64,000 nucleotides of DNA from Capnocytophaga catalasegens (GTDB taxonomy: Bacteria; Bacteroidota; Bacteroidia; Flavobacteriales; Flavobacteriaceae): positions 102,242 through 166,241 of the forward strand of contig NZ_BPMA01000016.1 in NCBI RefSeq assembly GCF_026005215.1. The letters are read 5' to 3'. The first letter of the stretch is position 1. Each line of letters opens with the position of its first letter. Positions 42,568 to 52,600 of this stretch are shown here, piece by piece. Under the pieces are notes generated by a model, which had not been told where the DNA came from, ran no database searches, and saw only the letters and a program-made list of their open reading frames with translations. The translations under genes and the position numbers were made by a program.

Positions 42568-44007
42568 ATGACTTTTATTGATATTTTTGAAATATTTATA
42601 ATTACATATTCAATAATAATTTTGCTAAACTATACGGTTTTAACTATATTGGCTTGGCATAATTTTTATGTTAGCAAACGAAAATATACTGATTTAGACC
42701 TTGTTACACTCAAAAATTCTCCATTGGCTCCTGGTATTTCTATTGTCGCCCCAGCATATAATGAAGAAAAAACGATAATTTCTAATGTAAACTCTCTACT
42801 ATCACTTAATTATCCTAATTATGAAGTAGTTATTGTAAATGATGGGAGTAAGGACAAAACACTTGATTTGTTGATAGAAGAATACCAGTTGGAAGAAGTT
42901 CCTTATTCGTTTGTTATCAAAATTCCATCAAAACCTATCAAACGCATTTTCAAATCGACTAATCCGTTGTATAACAAATTGACTATCGTTGATAAGGAAA
43001 ATGGAGGAACAAAAGCCGATGCAGTTAATGCTGGGATAAATATTTGTAAATATCCCTATTTACTCAATACTGATGTGGATTGTGTTCTTGCCAAAGACGC
43101 TTTGCTTATGATGATTTTGCCTGTTTTGAAATCATCTGTACGGGTAATTGGTATAGGAGCTACCCTGCGTATGCTTAATAATTGTGATATAGAAAATGGA
43201 GAAATAGTTCGAGTTCGTCCACCCAAGACTTTTTTCCCATTAGTACAAGAAGTGGAATATCTTCGTTCATATTTGGTTGGAAAGATGGGCTGGTCTGTAA
43301 TCAATAGTATTCCCAATATTTCGGGAGGATTAGGCTTGTTTGATATTGAAATCTTAATCAATGCAGGAGGGTATGACCCAGAGTCGTTTGCAGAAGATAT
43401 GGATATGACCACACGAATGGTAGCCTATATGCGAGATATAAATAGAGATTTTCGTATTATTCAAATACCTGACACATGTTGTTGGACAGAAGGACCTCCC
43501 AATTTTAAGATTATGCAAAAGCAACGTACTCGCTGGGCAAGAGGTCTGTTTCAGTTTTTTGTCGTTCATCGTAAATATTTGTTTAATCGTAGGTATGGAC
43601 GACTTGGAATGATTACGATGCCTTATATGTTTTTTTGTGAATTTATTGCTCCTATTATCGAATTTGTAGGAATATTAGTTACGTTATATTTAGTTTTTGT
43701 TGTAGGAGTCAAATTTAATATACTTAGCTTTTTAGGTGTATTTTTTGCCATTTATATTTTTGGATTAACAATTTCGATTACTTCTATTTTGATGGATTTT
43801 CTAAAAAAACAACACTATAAAAGATTAAGAGAATATTTTAGACTTATAGGAATTACGCTGGTCGAAGTATTTTTATACCATCCTTTGATTGTCTTTTTTA
43901 GTTTGAGAGGATATTTTGATTTCCTTTCTAAAAAGAATTTTACTTGGGGAGAAATGACTCGACAAGGAGTAAACAAAAAAACACAAACTATTAAGATAGA
44001 TAATTAA
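42568..44007 (+). CDS. Processive family 2 glycosyltransferase (PgaC/cellulose-synthase-like)
   Basis: A 479-aa membrane glycosyltransferase. An N-terminal helix (~residues 8-30) is followed by the GT-A domain: VAPAYNEEKTI, VIVNDGSKDKT, ENGGTKADAVNAGI, NTDVDCVL (D-x-D), AEDMDMTTRM and QRTRWARGL, the Q-x-x-RW motif of processive synthases. Three or four C-terminal helices (~355-440) would form the export channel. There is no PilZ domain, so cyclic-di-GMP control is not evident from the sequence. It is likely to polymerise and translocate a beta-linked polysaccharide; the sugar is unknown. Confidence 0.92.
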   Translation: MTFIDIFEIFIITYSIIILLNYTVLTILAWHNFYVSKRKYTDLDLVTLKNSPLAPGISIVAPAYNEEKTIISNVNSLLSLNYPNYEVVIVNDGSKDKTLDLLIEEYQLEEVPYSFVIKIPSKPIKRIFKSTNPLYNKLTIVDKENGGTKADAVNAGINICKYPYLLNTDVDCVLAKDALLMMILPVLKSSVRVIGIGATLRMLNNCDIENGEIVRVRPPKTFFPLVQEVEYLRSYLVGKMGWSVINSIPNISGGLGLFDIEILINAGGYDPESFAEDMDMTTRMVAYMRDINRDFRIIQIPDTCCWTEGPPNFKIMQKQRTRWARGLFQFFVVHRKYLFNRRYGRLGMITMPYMFFCEFIAPIIEFVGILVTLYLVFVVGVKFNILSFLGVFFAIYIFGLTISITSILMDFLKKQHYKRLREYFRLIGITLVEVFLYHPLIVFFSLRGYFDFLSKKNFTWGEMTRQGVNKKTQTIKIDN

Positions 44008-44019
44008 CATATTTTACGA

Positions 44020-46770
44020 ATGATTTTTTTAATAAGAAAATATAGTTTTACTTTCCTTTTATTTTGGGCAATGTCTTGGCAAGCAAGTGCACAAGAGGAA
44101 AAAATTGTTAGGCAGGTTTCACAGCATTTTTCTAAAAAAGAATATGATTCTGCCAAAAAATTATTGGACAAAGCATTGATAGAATCACCTAATGATGCAG
44201 ATCTGTTGGCTCTTTTGGGTATATATTATTATCAAAAACAAATGTATGATAAAGCACGTTTTAATCTACTCAAATCTATCGAAATAAATCCTACCAACGA
44301 AGAAGCAAAACAAGTACTTACCAATATCGAAATTGCGACTAAGAACTATTCGAGTGCAATTTGTTACATCAATGAATTACTTGAAATAAGTCCTTATGAC
44401 CCAGAGCTTTGGCGTAAAAAAATCGCAGTGTATCGAGAGCAAGGTAATGATATAGAGGCTCTGAGATTACTTAAACGTGTAAGAATTATTTATCCGCAAG
44501 ATGAGCAATTTAAAAAAGATTATCTGTATTCACTACAAGAACTTTCTGTTCAAGAAAAGAAAAAAGGAAATATAGATCAAGCAGTCAAGATGGATGAAGA
44601 AACTATTAAAATCAATCCGAAAGATGAACAAGGATATGTAAGACTTATCAATAATTATCTGATGGCAGGTGATAGAGAAAAAGCACTTTTATATGTAAAT
44701 CGAGGATTAGAAAATCTTCCTCATAACAAGAATTTGGTCAATCGAAAAATAGGCATTCTTACTGAAATGAATCGATATGTTGAGGCGGTTGATTTTATTC
44801 AAAAGGAAATGAAAAAAGGAAATGTTTCTTCTGAAATGGTACTTAACTATAATGATATTCTTAGTCAAGCTGCTCAATATCAAAATCAGAACGATCCTTA
44901 TGTATTGTATGGCAAATTGTTTGAAAATAATCCTTTGAATAATGAAGCATTAGATTATCTTATAAGTAACTCTATATCAAAAGGTTATTATCAAGAAGCT
45001 TTGGTTTATATAGATAAAGGTATGCTACTTAAGGGACGCACCAAAGAACTTTTAGTTAAAAAATATTTGGTTTATAAGTTGCTTAATCGTGAAGGACAAG
45101 CTATAAATCTTTTAGAAGAATTGTACAAAGAATATCCTACTGATATAGACATTAAGAATGATTATTTGCAATATCGCTACCAAAGAGGAAAAGAATTGGC
45201 ACAAGAGGCAATGTGTGATGAGGCAATCATTGATTTTGAATTTGTAGCTTATCAAAATGATAATGAATGGCAAGAAAATGCAATGAAATCATTATTTAAT
45301 TGTTATTTTCAAAAGAAAAAATATGATAAAGCACTACAAATAGCAGAAGTTTTAGGGCAAAAATATCCGCAAGAAGGTGAAGTAAAAAAAGCAGCAATTT
45401 ATCACGTTCAAGGAGAATATGAAAAGGCCCTTGCCATATACAATAAGTTGATTGAGACTCAAAAAAATGAAAAATTTGTTGATGGATATGAAGAAATAGC
45501 CATAGAATACATAAAACAACTGAATGCTGCAGGAAACACTATCAAAGCCTATGAACAATCTAAAAAATTAGTTGAATTAAAACCAACCAGTAATCAAGGG
45601 CTTAAATACCTTATCGTTGTGGCATCTACACTAAATAAATCTGACGAAGCTTTATCTTATATAAAAAAAGGAGCAGAATTGTATCCTCATGATTTGTTTT
45701 TTGTGATAAAACAAGCACAAGAATATACTAAAAATGATAATCCTGATAAAGCCATTACCTTTTTAGACCCTTATTTAGAAAAATATCCACATAATCAAGA
45801 TTTGGTAAGAGCTTATTCAGAAGCTGTTCAAAAGCAAGCACAACACTTGAGTCGTCAAAATCAACTTGATTTGGCACAAGATTTACTTCGTAAGGCAACC
45901 AAATACGACCCAAAGAATAACGAATTAAACTATCAACATGGGCTTATTTTTGAAAAACAACATCAATACGATAGCGCATACGTATATCAACGCAAGTATC
46001 AACCTTCTGTTTTGGAGATATCAGAATTTAGAAAACAGCTTAACTGGCTAAAACACAAATTATATCGAAATGAAGCTCGCTTTATGTATCAACGAAATGA
46101 TATCGACGATAAACGCATTCCTGGAATTTTTGAAGCATCTTATGTTCGTTATGCTAATAAAAATACATATACTCTTGGGCTAACAAGTTCTGGACGAACA
46201 GATAAGCGTGCTTATATGGTACAAGGCGAATGGGCGCATACGCTTTCCCCTAAGTGGTATTTTACAATAGGAGGTGGCGCTTCAGGACATTTTTTTCCTA
46301 AATATATAGGCAATATGACTATTTATAGAACTTTGCCACGTGATTGGGAAGCTGAACTCTCGGTTGGATATAAAGAACTCCGTTCTGTCGATGCGTCACA
46401 ATTATTCCAATTACAAGTGGGAGCAACTAAGCATTTAGACAGATTTCGCTTGAATGCAAAATTGGTAGGAATTTCGTTAGCAAGCCAATTTTATTATAAT
46501 ACTTTGGGAAGAATACAATATAATTTGGACAACGAACGAACGTTCTTGGCTATCTACGGAGGCATAGGCTCTGCACCTGTTGATGAGATCTTAAATTATC
46601 AGTATTATAGTTCTTTTTCAACAACAAATGCTAATTTTGGAGGAATAGCACAATATATGCTTTCAGATATTATAACACTTGGTATATCAGGCACTTGGTA
46701 CGAATATACCGATAGTATAGATAGGTCTAATTTGTATAATTTAAGTTTTTATTTGAATGTTTCGTTTTAG
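44020..46770 (+). CDS. TPR protein with C-terminal YaiO-type outer-membrane beta-barrel
   Basis: A 916-aa exported protein: signal peptide (residues 1-24), then roughly 18 TPR-like helical repeats (~25-660), then a beta-barrel domain (~680-916) with alternating strands, aromatic residues and a terminal Phe, matching the YaiO outer-membrane family. A periplasmic TPR superhelix joined to a barrel is the plan of PgaA, BcsC and AlgK/AlgE exporters, which guide a nascent polysaccharide across the periplasm and outer membrane. The preceding GT2 gene is 12 nt away, and the next gene overlaps its end by 14 nt. Confidence 0.88.
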   Translation: MIFLIRKYSFTFLLFWAMSWQASAQEEKIVRQVSQHFSKKEYDSAKKLLDKALIESPNDADLLALLGIYYYQKQMYDKARFNLLKSIEINPTNEEAKQVLTNIEIATKNYSSAICYINELLEISPYDPELWRKKIAVYREQGNDIEALRLLKRVRIIYPQDEQFKKDYLYSLQELSVQEKKKGNIDQAVKMDEETIKINPKDEQGYVRLINNYLMAGDREKALLYVNRGLENLPHNKNLVNRKIGILTEMNRYVEAVDFIQKEMKKGNVSSEMVLNYNDILSQAAQYQNQNDPYVLYGKLFENNPLNNEALDYLISNSISKGYYQEALVYIDKGMLLKGRTKELLVKKYLVYKLLNREGQAINLLEELYKEYPTDIDIKNDYLQYRYQRGKELAQEAMCDEAIIDFEFVAYQNDNEWQENAMKSLFNCYFQKKKYDKALQIAEVLGQKYPQEGEVKKAAIYHVQGEYEKALAIYNKLIETQKNEKFVDGYEEIAIEYIKQLNAAGNTIKAYEQSKKLVELKPTSNQGLKYLIVVASTLNKSDEALSYIKKGAELYPHDLFFVIKQAQEYTKNDNPDKAITFLDPYLEKYPHNQDLVRAYSEAVQKQAQHLSRQNQLDLAQDLLRKATKYDPKNNELNYQHGLIFEKQHQYDSAYVYQRKYQPSVLEISEFRKQLNWLKHKLYRNEARFMYQRNDIDDKRIPGIFEASYVRYANKNTYTLGLTSSGRTDKRAYMVQGEWAHTLSPKWYFTIGGGASGHFFPKYIGNMTIYRTLPRDWEAELSVGYKELRSVDASQLFQLQVGATKHLDRFRLNAKLVGISLASQFYYNTLGRIQYNLDNERTFLAIYGGIGSAPVDEILNYQYYSSFSTTNANFGGIAQYMLSDIITLGISGTWYEYTDSIDRSNLYNLSFYLNVSF

Positions 46771-48886
46771 TATATTGATAATTAGTTTACTTGGATTTGG
46801 AATGTGCAATTCAAATGCGGAACAACCTACCCAAAAATCTATTTCACTCAAAGGTGAAGGTTACGTGATTTCTACAACCGAAAATCCATCTGATGAAGAA
46901 ATAAAATGGGCTGAATATTTTTATAATCATTTGAAAAAGAGAACAAATGATAAAAATAAAATCCTTCTACAAAAAGAAAATCCAAAATATATAACGTTTG
47001 TTTTGCATCTTAATCCAAAAGCTACTTACGATTATTGCTTGAAAAAGGAAAGTAAAAATTGGAAACTAATAGTAAAAAATGAACAAATAATGATATGGGC
47101 TATCTATCAGATAATCAAGCGTATAAGTGAAGATAATACAACGTTAGTACAAGCTCCCGATTTGAACCCGTCTATTATTAGTTGGGATAAAGAATGTGTC
47201 AATTTCGATTTTTCGTATCGAGAACCTCATTTTTTGCCTAATCTGAACATAGATTATAATGCTATCAATGCTACAAATAACATTGAAATTGATTGGGGAA
47301 TATGGGGACATAATCTTACTAAGATTATGAAAAATTCAACTAAAAATATTTTTGCTCAAATTGATGGAAAAACCAATACAAATCAGTTAGATTTTTCCTC
47401 TGACCAATTATTTGAAGAGGTAGAAAATTATATTATTGATAATTTTGGTACTGAAATACCAACCAAGTTTGTCATTATGCCTAGTGATAATACATTGGTT
47501 AGCACTTCTGCCAAAGGTGTAGAACTTGGAAACACTTCTGACAATGCAACTCCTTCGGTCAGTTATTTTATTGAACGTTTGGCAAAACGCTTCCCAAATC
47601 ATACGTTTTTTGCTTCTAGTTATTTAACAACGAAAACACCTCCAAAAACAAAGCTACCTACCAATACAGGAGTTATTATAAGCACGATAGATTTACCCAA
47701 AGCCGTTACACTTGATATGGATAAAAATATAGCTTTTCGAGAAAATATACGAATGTGGAGACAGAAAGTAAAAGACGTTTATTTGTGGGATTATGTATCT
47801 AATTTTGATGATTATTTGTCTCCATTTCCAATACTGAAAGGATTTCAAAAACAACTACAAGTGTTTAAAAAAGAGGGGGTTACAGGTGTTTTTTTAAATG
47901 GAAGCGGATATGACTATACGTCTTTTCAAGATGTCCAAACCTTTGTACTCTCTTCTCTTTTGATTGATGAAACGCTTTCGGTAGATGATTTAGTTACCCG
48001 ATTTTATAAACAGAAATATCCTATTTTTGGTGAGCAACTTGCTCAATATTATTTGTCGTTGGAAAACAAAGTACAGAAAAATGGAAAATCTTTAAATATT
48101 TATAGTAGTTTTAATACTGCTGTACAAACTTTTTTAGACATTGATTCATTTGTTAATTTTTATCAAGAATTGGAACAAATTATTCCAAAAACAAAAGACG
48201 AAGAGCGTGTTAATTTGAACAAAATGTATATTGCTCTGACTTTTACAAGATTGCAATTAGCTTATTATCAATCAGATAAAAAATATGGTTTTCTTGATTA
48301 TAGCCAAAATAAAAATGTAGTGAAGCCTTATATTCAAAAGATGCTTAGAATACTCAAAGAACATTCAAAGTACAAAGAAATGGCAAATTATAAAGAAGAC
48401 GAAGGCTCGCTTCAAAGCTATATATCTCAATGGGAAAATTTGCTTACAGAGAATAATTTTCAAAATTTCCTTTTGGGCGAAAAATTAGTTGCAAAAACTA
48501 TGTTAGATGAAGATTATCAAGACCTTACAATTCTTACTGATGGTGTCGATGGTTTCCCTTACGAGTACCATAATGGCTGGATTCTCAATTCGATAGACCA
48601 CCTAAATGTAAGTATTCCAATAGAAAAAGCCAAGAAAGGCAAAGAGCTATCATTAACTTTTTTAAAAAATGAAGTAAAACGTTTTTTTCTCCCAGAAAAA
48701 ATCGAAATTTATAAAAATAACAAATTGTATAAAACGATAATTCCTTCATCACAACAAGTTGGTTTAGTTCATATTAACGAAAAAATAAACTTTACTGATG
48801 CAGAAAGTATCGAATTGAAGATTTATAGAAACATTTCTCAAAAACGTAATTTATTAGCAACTTCTGAAATACGATTATTGCCTTAA
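46757..48886 (+). CDS. Exported DUF4838-like putative glycosidase
   Basis: A 709-aa exported protein (signal peptide ~residues 1-21) of GH20/GH67-like plan: an N-terminal alpha/beta domain (IKWAEYFYNHLKKR), a central TIM-barrel-like region with FDFSYREPHF, then the DUF4838 hallmark VYLWDYVSNFDDYLSPFPIL and GVTGVFLNGSG, and a C-terminal beta-sandwich. The activity is unproven. In the operon it occupies the place of PgaB, BcsZ or AlgL, enzymes that trim or modify the polymer in the periplasm. Its start overlaps the barrel gene by 14 nt, so it is translationally coupled. Confidence 0.75.
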   Translation: MFRFSILIISLLGFGMCNSNAEQPTQKSISLKGEGYVISTTENPSDEEIKWAEYFYNHLKKRTNDKNKILLQKENPKYITFVLHLNPKATYDYCLKKESKNWKLIVKNEQIMIWAIYQIIKRISEDNTTLVQAPDLNPSIISWDKECVNFDFSYREPHFLPNLNIDYNAINATNNIEIDWGIWGHNLTKIMKNSTKNIFAQIDGKTNTNQLDFSSDQLFEEVENYIIDNFGTEIPTKFVIMPSDNTLVSTSAKGVELGNTSDNATPSVSYFIERLAKRFPNHTFFASSYLTTKTPPKTKLPTNTGVIISTIDLPKAVTLDMDKNIAFRENIRMWRQKVKDVYLWDYVSNFDDYLSPFPILKGFQKQLQVFKKEGVTGVFLNGSGYDYTSFQDVQTFVLSSLLIDETLSVDDLVTRFYKQKYPIFGEQLAQYYLSLENKVQKNGKSLNIYSSFNTAVQTFLDIDSFVNFYQELEQIIPKTKDEERVNLNKMYIALTFTRLQLAYYQSDKKYGFLDYSQNKNVVKPYIQKMLRILKEHSKYKEMANYKEDEGSLQSYISQWENLLTENNFQNFLLGEKLVAKTMLDEDYQDLTILTDGVDGFPYEYHNGWILNSIDHLNVSIPIEKAKKGKELSLTFLKNEVKRFFLPEKIEIYKNNKLYKTIIPSSQQVGLVHINEKINFTDAESIELKIYRNISQKRNLLATSEIRLLP

Positions 48887-48897
48887 AATATTTTATT

Positions 48898-49395
48898 ATG
48901 AATAAACAAATCATACTTATTCTTTTTGTGGGGTTGATATGTAGTTGTACGCAACAAAAAGAAACAAAAAAGCTCACATCAATTGAGTTTATAGACCCAA
49001 ATCGACATTATTATCCTGTGGTACAAGGGGAAGAGTTTGAGATTATAATTCCTATCAAAAATACAGGAGACAATTTCTTAAAAATTACCGATATTCATAC
49101 CTCTTGTGGTTGTGTGGTGGTTGATAAATCAGCTTATGTTCCACTAAAAGCAGGTGAAGAAAGGGAAATTAGAATCAAGAATGATAGTAAGAAAAATATT
49201 GGTTATGTTAAGCACTACGTAAAATTATACGGAAATATTCTTCCTGCAGGAGAAGCAGAAATTGTTTTCGATTATCATGTAGTTCCTGATGCTCTTTATA
49301 CACCCGATTATGAGGAAATTTATAGTAAATCAAATAATTTTAAAAGAATAACTCATCGAAAAGGTTATTATATAGATAAAGATTCGATTGATTAG
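48898..49395 (+). CDS. DUF1573 lipoprotein closing the EPS operon
   Basis: A 165-aa lipoprotein (lipobox near GLICSC) with a single DUF1573 Ig-like domain: FEIIIPIKNTGDNFLKITDIHTSCGCVVVDKS, including the conserved TSCGC. DUF1573 proteins are abundant in Bacteroidota and resemble periplasmic ASPM/SPD-2/Hydin-type domains; their role is unknown. The residues after Cys (T-Q-Q-K-E) fit only loosely to a surface export signal. It begins 11 nt after the DUF4838 gene and is followed by a strong terminator. Confidence 0.85.
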   Translation: MNKQIILILFVGLICSCTQQKETKKLTSIEFIDPNRHYYPVVQGEEFEIIIPIKNTGDNFLKITDIHTSCGCVVVDKSAYVPLKAGEEREIRIKNDSKKNIGYVKHYVKLYGNILPAGEAEIVFDYHVVPDALYTPDYEEIYSKSNNFKRITHRKGYYIDKDSID

Positions 49396-49415
49396 TTATT
49401 TTACTTTTCTGTTTT

Positions 49416-49454
49416 AAAAAAAGATTTCTTGAATTTTTCAGGAAATCTTTTTTT
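49416..49454 (+). terminator. Terminator of the exopolysaccharide operon
   Basis: A 13-bp stem AAAAAAAGATTTC/GAAATCTTTTTTT (49416-49428 with 49442-49454) ends in a T-run. The rest of the gap to 49640 contains only a TAACTTGC element near 49540, a possible -7 variant for the next gene. Confidence 0.87.
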
Positions 49455-49639
49455 AGGTTTTTATCAACATTATAACGTTTGAGTGGTACGAAAATACTTT
49501 ATAAAGTAAGTAAAACATTCATTTTTTGAAAAGAAAATCGTAACTTGCACGAAATATAAAATTTCATTGAGAGTTTTGTCATTTCCAAATTGAAATTAAG
49601 GCAATAACTTGATATATCAAAATATAATCTGTTGTAACT

Positions 49640-52600
49640 ATGAAAAATCTACTTTTGTTATTTTCATTTTTCCTATGGCAATTTGCTAATGCCGATACAG
49701 GAATTTATGGTTCTTTTGTCATTGCCGATGTGGGGCAAGGAGGAGTAACCTATTATGATTGTCTGGGTAATACATCGAACCCAGACTTTGAAAATTTAGG
49801 CAACTTTAAGGCAGGAATGTCTCTTATGCTCAAAGGTGCTGAAATTAAAACTTGGAAGAATGGCTCAGGTAATATCACAGGGGCGTTTATGTACTATCGG
49901 GTGTATAAGGCAGGAGAAAGCCCCTTGCATTTTACAGAAATTCCACTCGCTTGGGTAGAAGATGGTACAGACGGAAATCCTACTAATCAGAAATGGGCAG
50001 AGACCAGTAAAAATATTAACTTATTATCGGGGTTGGGTATTGGAAGTTATGTTATAGAGGTGTATTTTAAAGCGACTACTAATGAAGGTGATAAATATGA
50101 CTCGAATAATAGTGCCAATTACAAAGCAACTTTTGAGATAATCGAAGGGAAAACAATCTTAAATGGTAAGGTAACTGTTATCCCCGAAAAACCATCGCGT
50201 ACTGAACCAGTAACTATTACTCTTGATGCTTCAGGTACGGCATTATCAACGGCAACACAAGTGTATTTGCACTCGGGAGTAGGCACCGATAAGCCTAACT
50301 CTTATGCATTTGATCATACGATTGGAAACTGGGGTGCTGATGATGGTATCGGTAAAATGACTTCGTTGGGTAATAACAAATGGCAGATTATTTTGTCTTC
50401 CATTGATGATTACTATAAATTAACTTCCGAAGATGATGCCTTTGCTCTTAATTTTCTTTTTCGAAGTGCTGATGGAACTCAAAAAGAAGATAACAATGGA
50501 CAGAATTATCACTTAAACATTGATGCAGGAAACTATTTTTTGGTGCAAAAACCCAATGTTTCTCCATTTTTGACACAATCAGGGCAGACTTTTGAAATAA
50601 AAGCAGAAGCAAATCGTTCTGTAAATTGGATTTTAGAGGAGCTTAACGCCGATGGTTCAGTAAGAACGCCACATCTCAACACACAGAGTAATAAAAATTA
50701 TGCGTATCATCATACCATTTCCGATACGGATATACTACACACCTACCGAATTACTGCTGATTTTTCAGGAGGAATTACAAAACAAAAAACATTTCAAATA
50801 CAAGCCTATACGACTCCAATTACTCAAACAATGCCTACAGGAGCTAAGAAAGGAGTGAATTATAATTTCCCTAATATTGGCGAAGTAACTTTCGTATTGC
50901 ATACACCAACACGTACGCAGTATAAGTATTATGATAGTAATAATTGTGTAGGAACTACTTCTACGGCTTCTACGGCACCTAAAAAAGTAATCCATTTGAT
51001 AGGTGATTTTAATAATTGGCAAATATCTGATGCATTTTCGTTGAAGAAAGATGGTGATTACTGGTGGATAACCTTAGATACGGCTTCGCTTTCGCCTGTT
51101 CAGAACGAATATGTGTATCAGTATTTGGTTGATGGAGCAATTCGTATTGGTGACCCGTATGCTCATAAAGTCTCCGACCCTGACGACCAGTATATTTCGG
51201 CAAGCATTTATCCGAATCTTATTGCTTATCCGCAGGGAAAAACTACGGGACGGGCTTCGGTATTGGAACTCAATAAAGAAGTATATCATTGGCAAGTGCC
51301 TACTTTTGTCCGTACCAAAGAACGCAATGAACTAAATGTGTATGAGTTACATTTTCGGGACTTTACTCCTGAGGGAACTTATAAAGCTGCTATTGCAAAG
51401 TTAGATTACCTCAAAGACTTAGGAATTACGTGTATTCACGTGATGCCAGTTTCTGAATTTGAAGGGAATGATAGCTGGGGATACAATCCGAATTACTATT
51501 TTGCGGCGGATAAAGCCTACGGAACTGAAAACGATTTGAAAGAATTTATTGACCAGGCGCACAAACGAGGCATTGCCGTAGTGAATGACTTGGTGCTTAA
51601 CCACGCCTTTTACAGCAATCCTAATGCGATGCTGTACTGGGACAAACAGCACAATCGCCCTGCGGCAGATAATCCTTGGTTTAATGCCGAGCATAAAGGA
51701 GTGTATGACCAAGCGGGACATTGGGGCGCTGATTGGAATCACGCCAGCGAACACACTCGCCAGATGGTCGATGATATTATCCACTATTGGATGGATGAGT
51801 TTAAGTTTGATGGCTTTCGTTTTGACTTTACCAAAGGCTTTACTCAGAAAAACCCCAATCCGTCTGACCCTTGGGCGAGTAATTACGATAATTGCCGAAT
51901 TGAAATCCTCAAGAATATGGCACAAATGGTTTGGAAAAACACAGCTGGGGTGGGCAAAGCTCCGTATGTCATTTTTGAACATTTGGCGAATGATAGCGAA
52001 GACAAAGCATTAGCCGATAGCGGCATACTGATGTGGTCAGGGGCAGGTCCTCAAAACTCGTACATGGAGATGGCTATGGGGTATCATCAGTTGAGTTTTA
52101 TGGGAAGTGTATATAGTTCGCGTGGGTTTGCCAATGCCAACTATATGAGTTATATAGAAAGCCACGATGAGGAGCGTATCGGGTACAAAGTGAAAATGTG
52201 GGGAAAAGACAAACCTACCGACCCCGATGCATATGCTAACTATTTTAGTAATCGGACAAAACTCGCAGCGGCTTTCAATATGCTACTTCCTGGCCCGCGT
52301 ATGGTATGGCAGTTTGGCGAATTGGGATACGATATATCAATAGATGAAAACGGACGTACTGGACGCAAACCCAATGCTTGGAACTTGAACTATCACACCC
52401 AAGAAGAGCGTCAAGAAATCTATCGATTGTATGCACTAATGTTTCGGTTGCGCAACACTTATAATTTGTATGAAGATGTCGATTATCGCAACATAGGAAG
52501 TACCACCGAATGGCAACGCACTTTTTCCTTGAAAGATACCACTCGAAACATACAAGTAATAGCAGTAGGCAATTTTGATACCACCAATACACATCAGGTA

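Noticed and set aside
41427-49395. A pgaABCD operon
   Set aside because: The layout is similar, but there is no PgaB-type deacetylase domain or PgaD, and the barrel is YaiO-like, so I do not assign pga gene names.
51419-51982. Minus-strand ORF of 187 codons inside the GH13 gene
   Set aside because: It has no family features, and the opposite strand encodes the conserved catalytic barrel.
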